A stretch of 64,000 nt of DNA from Costus lasius (GCA_027563935.2 JANVAS020000222.1:372001-436000), one strand, 5' to 3'. Shown: positions 42,017-54,810, numbered from the stretch's first letter. Notes: generated from the letters alone by a model not told the origin. Numbers and translations: made by a program.

Positions 42017-42776
42017 TGTTCTTCTCCCTTAAGTGTAGCTTCCCTTCAGATTTGATGGCCGGAGATGCTCTGTATGCTTCCTGGTGGTGAAACCTAGGGT
42101 GGCGGTGAAGAACTCAATTTCTCTCTGAAACGCTAATAAAAATTAGGGCTTTTGGTGCGCTGATCTTCCCCTTGTTCTGACGAGTATTCCCCTTTTTACG
42201 GATCTCGAATTGGTGGTCTAAATTGTCTGCAATCATCTGCGCAAAAATTGGACTTCAATATGACCAGGTAAATTGGCTGTCTGGGATACAATTATGGACG
42301 TAATTTCCATTACGGTAGTGCCGTAATGTGTTCTGGTCAAAATTCTGGAATAATTACGTGCTGTAAAAACAACCACGGTAGAACCGTGATATCTGCAAAT
42401 CTTTTTGGACAGAAATCGACCGAAATTACGGCAGAACAAACAGATTATGGTAGTGCCATGGTTTATTCTATAGGTTCAGTAAAACCACGATACCATAATA
42501 TTGATTATGGCCCTGCCGTAATTTGGTCTAAAGCTTCGATTTACGTAAAATTTGACAGGTAATCTTCTCTTGATGATGGGAATTTGTCTATGCATTTGAA
42601 TTGCTTGAAAATGCCTTAAAATAATGCCTTTTTACTTGAAAATGATCAAAAGCACAAAAAGGTGTAGATTCCGCAATATTTGATAAATAAGGCATAAAAT
42701 AAGCAAAAGAGCATGAATATGACACAAAAAGATCTATCGAATGACACAAAATATACTATGAATTTTCGTGTCATCA
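42017..42776 (-). repeat. Gyp-C probable 3' LTR
   Basis: Element strand starts TGATGACACG at 42776 and ends AGAACA at 42017, a TG...CA interval of 760 bp. No second copy is in the window, so the call rests on termini and position. Contains several ATTACGG/CCGTAAT palindromes (42290-42545). No gene. Confidence 0.45.
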
Positions 42777-44130
42777 AATACATAAGGATCAAACTTTGCT
42801 TGTCCTCAAGGAAAATCAAAAACTGATTAAAAGAATTAAACTTTCTTATGAAGAATGAATTTCTAAAATATAGTCACTAATGAAAAGTCTCACCAAATGC
42901 TACATAGAATTTTAAAGAAACATATCATCTTTTGAATTCAATCCTCAAGATCTACAACTTAATCAAATATAATTTCGCAACTTGTATAATAAATAGAATT
43001 TCAATCTCCAGACTTCACCGAGTTTTAGTTCAAACCCATCATACTTTCGTTTACAGGAATAGGATTTCCAAGATCTTTTTCCACTCAAAATTTTTTAGTT
43101 TTTCCCTTTTTTGCATCGTTCACATTCTCCAATTCGATTACCACCTTTTTTTCTGGTGACGAATTTAGAGTACATTGATCGCATAACCAATGCAATAGAA
43201 CTCATATTTCTTGCGTAGGAAGAATCTTATACGAGATAGCGGAGTTAATGTGAAACGATTTCTCTTGATGGGATATACCCACATAAATACATTCTTTTTT
43301 TTTTGTTTGGACTTCAACTCTTAACTTTGGTACTACCGCAAATCAACACAGTGCCAAGACGAGGAGTTATTCATAAATTTGTATTTTGACTTCAACCCAT
43401 GTCTTTGGTACCACTGCCAATTTTTCGTAGTGCTAAGTAAGGGAGTCACCTCTTTGAATATTGGATCATGGAATCTTTCTTCCCAACAAATAGCAAATAA
43501 ATTGAATATCAACTAAGTTAATCAATTGATATCAATTAAAAAATCATACTCATATGCTTGTTTTATTTAAAGAAGTAGCTTCACTTTTAGATCATATTCA
43601 TCAAACAATATATCTACCCAAAATCTCATGCATCAATCAACGAAAAATTCCAATAGACAGACATATATTAAAGAAATAAATTCATCACAATAGGTCTATC
43701 CCTAATCACAGACATTTGACAAATTTATCATCAAGAAAATCATATTGTTAATAGAATATTCAGAAATGGACCACACTTCAACATTATAGCATAAACCATA
43801 ACAAGAGAAAATTTGCATATATCCACTCAGAAATAAATTTATACAATAAATCATGCATTAGTATGCACCCACACAAGGTGCTCAATATCATCAGAATATC
43901 AAATATATCATACAACCATATTGAATTCAAAATCACAATAACAAATTCAGAATCATAGTGATACAACCAAATTGAATTTTAAAATTTAGAGAGTCATGAC
44001 AAGCAGTATATAATAGCAGCAGCGGACACAAGAAGTTTGACCAATCCAAGTCATCCTTCCGTATAAAGATATGAAACATCAATAACAATATATGATAAAC
44101 AAGGAATAGGTAGGGAAAAAAAATACTCAC
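42777..44130 (-). other. Gyp-C AT-rich 3' region
   Basis: No coding signal seen. At 43303-43455 two units of about 75 bp share GACTTCAAC, CTTTGGTAC and AGTGC...GGAGT, a diverged direct repeat. Poly-T runs occur near 43290. Confidence 0.4.
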
Positions 44131-44136
44131 AGAGCT

Positions 44137-44418
44137 CTAATGATCATCATCAGATCCAATCTCTTTAGTCTGCTCAGGGGCTGCATCCATAGGATCATCG
44201 TGCTGTCCCCCCTGGTCTCCACCATAGTCTCCTCCATAATCTTCACCTCTCCTGCTGTCCTTGAAACTGAACCGGAAACAACTAAATCTAGCTGGAGAGC
44301 ACCAAATCGAAGCTTGGGGATGGGCGGAAAGGATCTCCGGAAAGCTTTGATAGTAAGGGCAGACCAGTCGGCACAAGAATGGGTGAAAACACAAGTGAAG
44401 AACCCTAAAAACGACCAC
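44137..44418 (-). pseudogene. Possible 3' ORF fragment of Gyp-C with acidic tail
   Basis: An open frame whose last ~35 residues are compositionally protein-like: repeated DYGGD/DQGGQ units and an acidic end (SDDDH) followed by a stop. The N-terminal part looks random. It may be the end of a lost pol or an extra 3' ORF. I do not recognise the product. Confidence 0.25.
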
Positions 44419-44439
44419 AGAATCGCGAAGACGAATGAG

Positions 44440-45070
44440 ATTACGGCCTTAATTTTCATTACGGCATTGCCGTAATGTGTTCTGGGTCAAGATCGCTCAA
44501 AAACACGGGTCATGAAAATGCTTATGGCACCCCCGTAATATTTGGAAAATTTTCGATAAAAATTCAGACTACAATTACAGCCAGCAATATATATTATGGT
44601 AGTGCTGTATTTTTCAAGAAAAAATGAAAACTTTCTGGATAGAAACAGGTTGTAATATCTTTACGGCTCTGCCGTAAATATCTCAAAACTCTCGGGTTAA
44701 AAATCAGTTAGAATTACGGTACCGTACAAATGATTACGGTAGTGCCGTATTGTTCACAAACTTTCTAGAAGGAAAATGCTCAAAATTACTGCCAGTAATA
44801 ACTGTTACGGTTGTGATGTAAAAAGAGAGAATTTTTTTTAAGCATAAACAAAAATCAACAAAAAATATGCCACACGAAAGTAATTACGGTACTGCCGTAA
44901 TACGAACCAAATCACAGAAACTTTCTGGTCAAAAATCTCACGCAATTATGGCCCGTGAAAATCATTGTGGTAGTGCCGTAAAAGCAATAAAAGTTTCTAG
45001 ATGAAAACAGACCAAAATTACGGTCCATAATAATGCTTACGGTAGTGCCATATTTTGTACAAACATCAAT
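44440..45070. repeat. Degenerate palindrome array (ATTACGG...CCGTAAT) in the Gyp-C 3' region
   Basis: About ten units related to ATTACGGTAGTGCCGTAAT at intervals of roughly 55-70 bp, alternating strong and weak palindromes. The same unit occurs in 42290-42545 inside the probable LTR. Many copies show TACGG to TATGG changes, consistent with CpG decay. Confidence 0.8.
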
Positions 45071-45183
45071 TTTACCTAAAAAAGAAAAGAAAGGTTAGTT
45101 CTAAAACTAAAATAAAATAAAAGAAAATAAACTAGAGTAAGAGTGCTTGGGTTGCCTCCCAAGAAGCGCTAATTTAAAGGTCA

Positions 45184-45560
45184 TTAGCTTGACCGTTCTG
45201 CACTCAGGTTTGGTTGTAGTTCCTTCAGTCGCCATTCAGACTTCTCTTTGTTTTGTTCACCACTTCTAAATACATAAGGCTCATTCAAGAAATAGTGTCC
45301 AACTTTGCCTAAGAACTTTCTTCCTTTGTCAAGCGGTTTCAATCCTTCTTTTCTCTTTTGTCTCTTCTTTTTTTTTTTTGAATTTAAATCAGTCTTTTCC
45401 TGAAATTCTCTATTTACACACTTAAGAGAAGTATCACTTTCAAAATTAGAAGGTTCATCAAATAACATATGTAAATCATTAACAACACTTCTGCCAACTC
45501 AAACTCAATTATGTTTTCACCAATATTTAGTGTGAGTTTCCCTTTCTTAGCATCAATAAC
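45184..45560 (-). pseudogene. Gyp-C protease end and downstream remnant
   Basis: 45555-45470 continues the protease cut by Gyp-B (Gly-Lys-Leu-Thr-rich strand, typical of the end of this protease domain). 45468-45184 is a Lys-rich frame (KKKKKRQKRK) ending at a stop just before the TTGGGTTGCCTCCCAAG word. No RT follows. Confidence 0.45.
45556..45560. other. Left TSD of Gyp-B (ATAAC)
   Basis: ATAAC at 45556-45560 and 57646-57650 flank Gyp-B exactly. Confidence 0.95.
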
Positions 45561-46501
45561 TGTAACATCCCGTTATCTTAACCCCAAACAAATGGCACAA
45601 TTCATGAATGATACAGGATGTTTCATATAAGATCGATTCATATGCTAGGTAAAACCGAGTTCGAGAAAACACGATCTGAAAATTTCCACAAACCCATACA
45701 TAAATATCCACAAAACACAATTCTCATAAATCACATAAGGGTACCTGCCACCACGCAATCCTTGCACTAGACATATGCAAGGCAACAGTTATATCAAATC
45801 CGATGGCATAAATACAATTCGATTCGAAATTCAAAGCAAAGCCACAAAGTCGATTTTATAAACTCATACCAAACACCGAAACCAGGCTGAGGCCCGCGGT
45901 GACACAAAAATCAAACTCATTTAACTGCCACAATCTGGCAACACAAATTTCACATAGTTCACGTGGTTCACACAAATTCACATAGTTCACATCATTCATA
46001 TAGTTCGTATAACTCATATAGTTCGGCCACAACCGGCCTCATATTTAAGCACAAAAGTTCTTAAATATAATCACAGCAAACTAGCATAATGTCCACGCCA
46101 ATGCTAACTCAAGAAATGCGCCCCTGCTCTATGCCTGAAAATAGTGAGGGGTGAGCTACACAGCCCAGTGAGTGGATAGTCTAAATCGACCATCCATAAC
46201 ATACATTCAAAAATATAGGCAGATTATTTTAAAAATCTTTAACAGAACATTATGTCAATATACAACAAGATTAAATACAGAAGTCATATAAACAGCCAGA
46301 TGTACACACCAACATATAACAAACTCAGGTTCTAAACAAACTCAGGTTCTAGAGTTATACTCTAAACCAACTAAACACACCAATACTTAGTTAACCTAGT
46401 TGTCCAGCATATTCAGTAGTGACCAATATGGTCTAACCCGGCTTTGGCCTAAGCACTGGGAGCTGCAAAATCTCGTGCAACACATAAACATGGACAGTGA
46501 G

Positions 46502-46715
46502 TAGAATCAAGAGGTGGCCCCCGCCAGGTCACGACGTGGCACTTTGCTCTAAAACACCCCATAAACACATCTATGGCTTGTGTGTAGATTCAAGAGGTGG
46601 CCCCCGCCGGGTCACGGCGTGGCACTTTGCTCTACGACACCCCATATCACAAAAAGAGAGTGATGACATCAAGAGGTGGCCCCTGTCTGACCAAGACATG
46701 GCACTTTGCGTCAAA
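46502..46715. repeat. Three-unit tandem repeat in the Gyp-B LTR
   Basis: Three copies of a ~80-bp unit with AATCAAGAGGTGGCCCC and GTGGCACTTTGC at ~46505, 46588 and 46668. Copied in the other LTR at 55752-55965. Gyp-A has two diverged units. Confidence 0.85.
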
Positions 46716-46825
46716 ACCCGTTCTCCCAAAAGGTTCCTACTGGACAACAGACACATCTTATATCATATTTCATAAAGGTGGACTCCTAAGTGTCAACTAG
46801 ACTCTAGGATAGTCATCACAAAAAT

Positions 46826-47175
46826 CATATCGGGCAGGCTGAACATCAACCCCCATCACAATAATCATAATAGGCAGGCTGAACATCAACCCCCTCACAT
46901 ATCAAATACAGGGCTGAAATTCAAACCCTTAACATATCACATAAGGACTATCCAATGAGTACCCGGTTACACTTAGCCATAGTCCTAACCAACACATAAC
47001 ACATAATATTCAAAATTCCCATAATCACATAATTTTCAAAAATCTCATAACCACATAATGTTCACAATTCACATAATCACATAATGTTCACAAATCACAT
47101 AACAACATAATATTCCAAAAATCACATAAACACCTAATATTTAAAAATCACATAATTACATAATATTAACAATCA
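46826..47175. repeat. Short-unit repeats in the Gyp-B LTR
   Basis: 46826-46945 has three GCAGGCTGAACATCAACC-type units. 47000-47175 is a run of about 25-30-bp units built on CACATAAT and TTCACAAATCACATAA. Mirrored at 56076-56425. Confidence 0.8.
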
Positions 47176-48395
47176 TATAAAGTAGTGTGGTCCTTAGGTT
47201 TCATGCTGATTAGTTCAGTCAAACCTTACTAGGTTATCACCCAAATTTCTCAAACAATTTCTCAACATTGCAGTTAACAAGCATCCATAAAAATTAACAT
47301 AAAACTAAAACATGTAGTCATACAAACTATCCATAAAATTAACAAAAACTAAAACATGTATTCATACAAACTATTTTACAAATCTCTACATATAACCCAC
47401 GGTTAACATAACATATTATCTATTAAATTTTACACCTTGAATTAACATGAATTTCATGCTCAAACCATTGGTCTAAAACTTCCGAAATTCCATAAATTAA
47501 TACCTTAAATTTCATATTACCAATTTTCGGTTTTCATAAACAATCATCAAGATTATTTCGGTTTACATGGAAATTTAGGTTTTCATGGAAAAATACAATT
47601 CGGTTCTCATGAAGAACAATACCCTAAATTCGGTTTTCATACCCTAAATACACTTTGCATAATTTCGGTTTTAACATGGTAAATTTTCCAAGAACTCAAG
47701 TGTATCATTTAACACAAACACAACCAAATTGTTAAATCAATTAAGACATTCCACTCACCTTGAACCGTGAACACCAATAAGAAAAACCCTTCCAAAAAAT
47801 TCGTCTAAGGCTTTGAAAGACGCTACCAAACACCAAGGAATGCCGGCCAAAGGAAGAGGAAGAGGAAGAAAGGAATTTCGCCTCTAAGCCTCCAAGAATC
47901 GCCCACTTCTTCCTAGCCGTCGCCCAAGTTTTCTCCCAAGCCAAAATCGCCAATTTTCTTTCCCCAATCGTTAAACCCACTAAAAATTCGGTTTTTGAAT
48001 TTTAAACCCACTAACCAATTAATTCAAATAGGGTTTAACCCCTTTAACTAATTAAAATCGAATTTTAAATCCAATTAGCTAATTCACATAGGTTTTAATC
48101 CATTTAACCACTCACTTAACGAAAATCCAATAAGGATTTAATTAACATCCAATAAGGATTTAATTAACCACTAAGCTCTAATTAATTTATCATAAACAAC
48201 CAATAATAATTTATCATAAATTAACACAGCCAATAATCAAATAAATAATCTCTAATTAATTTACAATAAATTAACAACCAAAAATCTCTAGTTAATTAAC
48301 TATTAACAACCAATACATAGAAAAATATCACAGTCAATAATTTTAGACAAAATCAAAATAATGCTTACCAAGACTTAAGATCCTTGGATCTTACA

Positions 48396-48408
48396 TCCCT
48401 CCCTCCTT
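48396..48408 (-). other. Gyp-B polypurine tract
   Basis: Element-strand AAGGAGGGAGGGA adjoining the 3' LTR. Confidence 0.87.
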
Positions 48409-48431
48409 ATAAAGCTTTAGTCCTCTAAAGC

Positions 48432-49904
48432 TCAAATCATATCATCAAAGAGATAAGCATAAAATTTCCTCATATCAGCTTCAGTCTCCCATGTCGCCTC
48501 CTCAACTGACTGATTTCCCCAGATAACCTTTACCAAAGGTATAGTCTTGTTCCTCAGAACTTTATCCTTTCTATCCACAATCCGGAGAGGTCTTTCCTCA
48601 AAAGTCAAGTCACTCTGAATCTGAAGAGGTTCTAATTCCAATACATGAGATGGATCAGGATGATATTTCCTCAAAACAGAGACATGGAACACATTATGCA
48701 CATGATCCATAGCAGGAGGTAAAGCTAACCGGTAAGCCACTGGACCAATTCTCTCAATAATGTCAAAAGGGCCTACAAATCTAGGGCTCAACTTTCCCTT
48801 TCTGCCAAACCTCATAACACCCTTAGTAGGTGACACCTTCAAGAACACATGATCCCCTACCATAAACTCCAAGGGACGACGACGGTCATCAGCATAACTC
48901 TTCTGTCTGTCCCGAGCAATCTTCAATTTATCCTGAATCTCTCTGACCTTATCAGTAGTCTCCTGAACTGCATCAGATCTCAAAATCATTCTGTCACTAG
49001 TTTCCTCCCAACACAAGGGAGTCCTACACCTTCTTCCATACAAAGCCTCATATGGAGCCATCTGAATACTGGAGTGGAAACTATTATTATAAGTGAACTC
49101 TATCAAAGATAGATCCCGATTCCACTCAGAACTCCAATCAACCACATAAGCTCTCAACAAGTCTTCTAGAGTCTGTATAGTACGCTCCGTCTGGCCATCA
49201 GACTGAGGATGGTATGCTGTACTAAAACTCAACTTAGTACCCAAACCCTCCTGTAAACTCTTCCAAAATCTGGACAAAAACCGAGAGTCCCTATCAGACA
49301 CAATATCAACAGGAACTCCATGCAGTCTGACTATCTCATCAATGTACAATCTGGCCAGCCTCTCTAAAGAATAAGTCATCTTGATCAGGAGAAAATGGGC
49401 TGATTTAGTGAGTCTATCAACGATCACCCAAATAGCATCATGACCCAATCTGGTTCTAGGCAAACCACACACAAAATCCATACTGATGCATTCCCACTTC
49501 CACTCAGGAATAGGAAGGGGCTGCAACAAACCACCAGGCTTCTGGTGTTCAGCCTTTACAGTCTGACAAGTTAAACACCTAGAGACAAAATCAGTTACTT
49601 CTTTCTTCATACCCGGCCACCAAAAATTTTTCTTAAGGTCCTGATACATCTTAGTCACACCAGGATGTAGAGAATATTTGGAGCTATGGCTGTCCTCCAA
49701 TATTTCTTTCCTCAAGCTCGGTTCCTCAGGGACACATACCCTTCCACGAAACCGAAGAATACCATCATCAGACAGGCTAAAATCCTGAACTGCGCCATCA
49801 ACCAAACTATCCCTGATCTGAACTAATCTCGGATCCACAGACTGCTGATCTCTGATCTTCTGCAACAAAGCAGACTGTACTCTGAGAAAAGCCACATAAC
49901 CAGT
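48432..49904 (-). pseudogene. pol: Gyp-B integrase and chromodomain
   Basis: Open from ~49895 to 48432. Integrase zinc region, catalytic D in SMDFVCG, D in IVSDRDSRF, E in DGQTERTIQTLE, then the C-terminal chromodomain with VIWGNQSVEEATWE. It is separated from the upstream RT/RNase H by the TAG at 49905-49907 (Gln in Gyp-A), so it would not be translated without readthrough. Confidence 0.92.
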
Positions 49905-51414
49905 CTAAACTTTAGGAGAAACACTGATCCTGAGATCTCTGAACTCCTGCAGTAACTGCCACTCACTAACCCGTAAAGCAGCTACTGAAGTAACTGGATG
50001 TCTGCTCAGCGCATCCGCCACTACATTGGCCTTTCCAGCCTGATACTGAATGGAGAAGTCATAGTCTTTGATCAACTCCATCCATCTTCTCTGTCTCATG
50101 TTCAACTCCTTCTGAGTGAAGATATACTTGAGACTCTGGTGATCAGTGAACAGATCAAACTCCTGACCCAGCAAATAGTGACGCCATATCTTCAAAGCAA
50201 AGACTACGGCCGCCAACTCTAAATCATGAGTAGGGTAGTTCAATTCATACTCCTTCAGTTGTCTCGAAGCATAGGCTACCACAGAACCCTTCTGCATCAA
50301 GACACAACCCAACCCTTTGCCTGAAGCATCTGTATAGACAGTAAACCTTTCCCCATCACTAGGAATAATGAGGATCGGTGTACTAGTCAACCTCCTCTTC
50401 AGCTCTTGGAAGCTCTCTTCACACTTGTCATCCCAAATAAACTTAGCCTCCTTTCTGGTCAATTTAGTTAAAGGACCCGCCAGCTTGGAGAATCCCTCAA
50501 CAAATCTCCGGTAGTAACCTGCTAAACCCAGGAAACTCCTGATCTCAGTAGCACTAGTCGGTCTTCCCCAATTGAGAATGGCTTGCACTTTAACTGGATC
50601 CACAGACACCCCTTGACCAGAAATCACATGCCCAAGGAAACTGATCTTCTCTAGCCAGAACTCACACTTACTAGCCTTGGCATATAACCGGTTCTTCCTC
50701 AGAACCTCCAGCACTCTGCGCAAGTCTCTGACATGATCTGAAGTAGTCCGTGAGTATACCAAAATATCGTCTATAAAGACTACCACACAAGAGTCAAGCA
50801 ATTCATGGAATACCCTGTTCATCAAATCCATGAAGATAGCAGGTGCATTCGTCAGTCCAAAAGGCATAACTAAAAATTCGAAATGCCCATACCTGGTCCT
50901 GAAAGCAGTCTTAAATATATCCTCATCCTTGACCCTAAGCTGGTAATACCCTGACCTCAGGTCAATCTTAGAGAACACTGTCGCTTCCTGTAATTGATCA
51001 AATAGATCATCAATTCTGGGGAGAGGATACTTATTCTTGATAGTCACTTGGTTCAGTTGCCTGTAGTCTATACACATCCTCAGGGTTCCATCTTTCTTCT
51101 TTACAAATAGCACTGGCGCTCCCCAGGGAGAAGCACTAGGCCGAATATACCCTTTCTCTAGCAATTCCTCCAGTTGTTTCTTAAGCTCGGCCAACTCTGA
51201 AGTAGCCATACGGTAAGGAGCTATGGAGATAGGTGCCGTTCCTGGCGCCAACTCAATGCCAAACTCCACTTCTCTAATTGGTGGCAAGCCTGAAAATTCT
51301 TCAGAGAACACATCAGGAAATTCTTTCACCACCGCCATCTGAGTCAAATCAGAAGTATAATCATCCTGCACCTTAACATGCGCAAGATAACCCTTGCATC
51401 CACTAGCAAGTAAC
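49905..51414 (-). pseudogene. pol: Gyp-B RT and RNase H
   Basis: From the E5 insertion point to a TAG at 49905-49907. RT motifs [20 protein letters not shown] and catalytic FIDD are present; RNase H has [10 protein letters not shown] and ends near DALSRHPV. Catalytic residues look intact. Upstream the frame runs into the solo LTR. Confidence 0.92.
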
Positions 51415-53066
51415 TGAAAGGAACCCCTTTCTAGAGGGGGGGCGAAACCCAGCATGGCGCATTATAAAAATTTAGGCAGCGGATTAGGGTTTCATGGATC
51501 GGCTTCATGTGATATGATCAACCATAAAAATTCGATTGCATAGAAGAGATAAAACTCATACCATAGCCATTTCAAGATGGCGTCTAGGAAGCAAAGATCA
51601 AAGCAGATCTTCTCCAGAGGTGACGCACACAGTTGATGTCGCCTACTCCTCTTTGCGATTCTTGTGCTAGCAAGATCCAAAGAAGTCTTTGATCGAAATG
51701 GAAAGGGAAGGAGATCTTTTCTCTTTGCCGAATTCTCCTCAAGCTCCAAGGCGCCGTCGTCCAAAAGGAGAACGAGAGGAATATGCGTTCAAGAGGCGAG
51801 AATAGAGAAAACCTCTCTCTTCGAACGTGAGAGTCATGGTTGCTAAAAATAGCACCACTCACCGCCCAACATGTTCACGCTAAGTGAACTTGTCGCCTAG
51901 TCTTGAACCATTTTGGTTCAATTTAATTTTGGTTCAATAACCAAATAAACCAATCGACATGGCCTAGATCACATTAAAACCCTAAGGTTCCAGATCTAAC
52001 CGTTGATCTCTTTGATGCTCCTGATCTGACCGATCTAGCATCCATTCTCTCGATCGAAGCTTACCGATCTCAAGCCCTAATCAATCAAACATGATCAGAC
52101 TAGATCTCACTTACAATCAGAGATTAAATCCCTTTAAACTGAACCTGAACAATTCAGTCCACACGATCTGACTTAAGTAAGCCATATCATCAATTGTGCG
52201 ACCCTGAGGGTTTCCTTAAAACGTCGGTAACGATAATTCACATTATCACGATCAGTGAGGGGTATCTAGCAACACATCACTGTCTCCCGATATCAAGGAA
52301 AGAGTCTTCCAAGACTACACCCAAAAACAGCACAAGTGTGAATCAATTCACAAGGCATGCATATTTCCTTTACCACTGGATGTTCTTATTGGACAAGCCT
52401 GTCAAGCTCGTAACTCCAATATGATGAGCATGATTAGAACAGATGAACACTGTCACCTGGGTATGGCCATACACTTTCTCAATCATCTCATCCAGGGGGC
52501 CCCTTTAGAACATCACACTCCTTCAACAAGGAGACGGCAATCCTATATCTATCACTAGTGCTCTAACCTGACTCAAGCTCACCATCCAAGATAGTCTATA
52601 ATCATTATGTTTCAAATGATATTGAACCATCTCAAAACAATGACAATCATCATTTAGAAAACACAAGTGATCTCAAGTCAGAGGAAATGTGCCACTTGTC
52701 TTAATCAAGGAACATTCATATTGTGACAAACAATTGAACATCCTAGTAGGGTCTGTCCAGTACATCCAATGTACCCATGAGTCTACATCTTATTCCATGC
52801 TCGAAGCATCCTATAAGATTAGAACACATATTAGTCTTAACCATATCAAGGCTGTCTCATGTTCACCAAGATACATCGACTAAGGACATAATAGCATGTC
52901 AGCCCAGCTGAACAGCTTTGAGACATTATTCAGAAGAACATATATTGCAGCAGACAATGTAAACAACCGAATAATAACCATGCCTTTATAAACATAACAG
53001 TTTATTACATGATACAGATACATTCCCACAGGCCTCAAACATTAGCCTTAAGGGCATACCCCAACA
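51415..53066 (-). repeat. E5: solo LTR of the Copia-E family in Gyp-B
   Basis: 1652 bp with proper TG...CA ends and a TSD GTAAC at 51410-51414 and 53067-53071, but no internal region. This is the product of recombination between the two LTRs of a full insertion. Carries ATGGCTATG/GTATGA (51570-51556), the TCTTG-CTAGCA-CAAGA hairpin (51660-51675) and the compensated GATAAT/ATTATC stem (52232-52247). Confidence 0.95.
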
Positions 53067-54111
53067 GTAACTTCCTGGCCTGCAGGAAAGATATTACATG
53101 CGGTCCTTGGTCCGACACTAGACCTCTCACAAAAATCCGGTTCCCATCTAACAAATTTAAAGTGATTACTTTCTCAAAGCAATCCACAGAGGCATGATGT
53201 GAGGATAACCAATCCATACCTAGGATGACATCATAATCTTGCATGTCTAAAAGGATTAAATCCACTAGAAACTTATAACCCTCTACATGCACCACACAAT
53301 CAGCACACACAGTGTCTGTAAACAATGACTTTCCTAAGGGAGTACTGACAGACACAACATAATTCATCACCTTAGGTAACACAGGTAAACATGCAGCAAA
53401 CTTAACAGATACAAAAGACAAATTTGCACCAGGATCAAATAAAATGCGAGCTAACTGATCAAATACAAATAAGGTACCTTCCACAACGGATCGGGAAGCT
53501 CGTGTATCCTTCTCAGCCACAGCATAAACTCTAGTCTGGACTGTAGGCTTATCTGCGCCTCTAGGCTGTATCTCAGGCTCTTTGCAGTCCCTGACCATGT
53601 GCCCCGGTTTCTTACACCTGAAGCACACGCCATTCTTCTTATAACAGTCTTTCACTAGATGTCCCTTGAGCCCACAATAATTGCAAGTCCAGTTCTCATT
53701 GTTACTGATCTTTGCCTCCCTGGCATCCCTGAACTGCTGCGGTGCATCCCTTGACTGCTGCGGTGCCTTGTAAGAGTAAGGCTTATACCTGCTCTTCTTG
53801 TAGTCCTTATGTTTAGGGTACTTCTTACCCTTGCCGCCACTACCATACTGAGGAACCGCCGCCTCAGCTGCAGGAACCACTGTCACGGCAACATGAGAAC
53901 TCCTCTCAGCTATGTATCTCTCAATGGTGCGTGCTCGCCCAACAGTCTCAACATAGGTCTCTAAATGCTGAGCACCAACCTGCTCTCTAATGTCCCATCT
54001 GAGACCTCTGAGAAACTTAGTAGCTCTCCTCTTTTCAGTGTTTATCAGATGAGGAGCATACTTTCCCAATTTCGTGAACTGTAATTCATACTGGTCCACA
54101 GTCATATCACC
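53067..54111 (-). pseudogene. gag: Gyp-B gag C-terminus and protease
   Basis: Frame 54105 down to the E5 insertion. Two CCHC knuckles ([28 protein letters not shown]), then protease with [10 protein letters not shown] and the flap/core segment ILGMDWLS. Shares the unusual DPGA with Gyp-A. Confidence 0.91.
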
Positions 54112-54684
54112 CTACTCCAGGTGAATGAATTCCACCTCTCGGTCCTCAACCAAGATATCGGGGAAGTACTTCTCATTAAATCGAGACAAGAAGTAAGGCC
54201 AATCTACAGTCTCATGTCTTTCTTCGGCAAGTCTCACCACGCCCTTCCACCACTCATCTGCGTCACCACGCATCATATAGGTGGCCAGACACAGCTTGTC
54301 TTCATCCGAGCAACGCATGACTTGGAAAATCTTGTCCAAGCATAACTGCCAATTCTCGGCATTACATGATTCTGAGCCCCCATAAAAAGAACTAGGACCC
54401 AGTTTCTGGAATTCACTCACAAGTGAAGCATAGCGCCTGTGAGCGCCCTCCTGAGAGTCATCCCCCACCGCCCGAGTAGTAGTCTGGGGTCTCTCTTGAG
54501 TCAACTGCTGCAAGAGCTGTTGTTGTGCCTCTTGATGCTGAGTCTGTTGTTGCTGCAGCATCTGAGCTTGCCTCTCTATCATGGCACCTTGTTGCTGTAC
54601 CATGCCAGTCAGAGCCTCAATAGTTCTCGTGAGGTTCGGGGTCTGCTCGCCCTCATCACTAGCATTTCCTCTGGTTCGCACCAT
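54112..54684 (-). pseudogene. gag: Gyp-B gag N-terminus, ends at a TAG
   Basis: Starts MVRTRGNASDEGEQ, same position as in Gyp-A. Gln-rich coiled coil, then the retrotrans_gag domain. Stops at TAG (54114-54112 on the minus strand) where Gyp-A has CAG. Only a truncated gag would be made. Confidence 0.92.
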
Positions 54685-54795
54685 CTTAAATGCCTACACA
54701 CACATATCATAGTCAGGAAAACAATCATAAACCTAACAGGTGTCTAGCAATACACAAACATGTTTTCCCCCAAACTAAGTTTTAGCTAGCCAACT

Positions 54796-54807
54796 CCTCT
54801 GATACCA
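54796..54807 (-). other. Gyp-B primer binding site
   Basis: Element-strand TGGTATCAGAGG, 3 nt from the LTR end at 54811, as in Gyp-A. Confidence 0.87.
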
Positions 54808-54810
54808 TTC

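Larger units (their letters stand above)
45561..48395 (-). repeat. Gyp-B 3' LTR
   Basis: 2835 bp, TGTAACATCC to GATCTTACA on the plus strand. Identical in length to 54811-57645. Contains three tandem-repeat tracts (46502-46715, 46826-46945, 47000-47175). No gene. Confidence 0.96.

Noticed and set aside
42017..42021. TGTTC as a TSD of Cop-F1
   Set aside because: The other end of Cop-F1 is deleted, so no matching copy can be shown.
44140..44475. 111-codon plus-strand frame
   Set aside because: Antisense to a more protein-like minus-strand frame ending in an acidic tail; low-complexity shadow.
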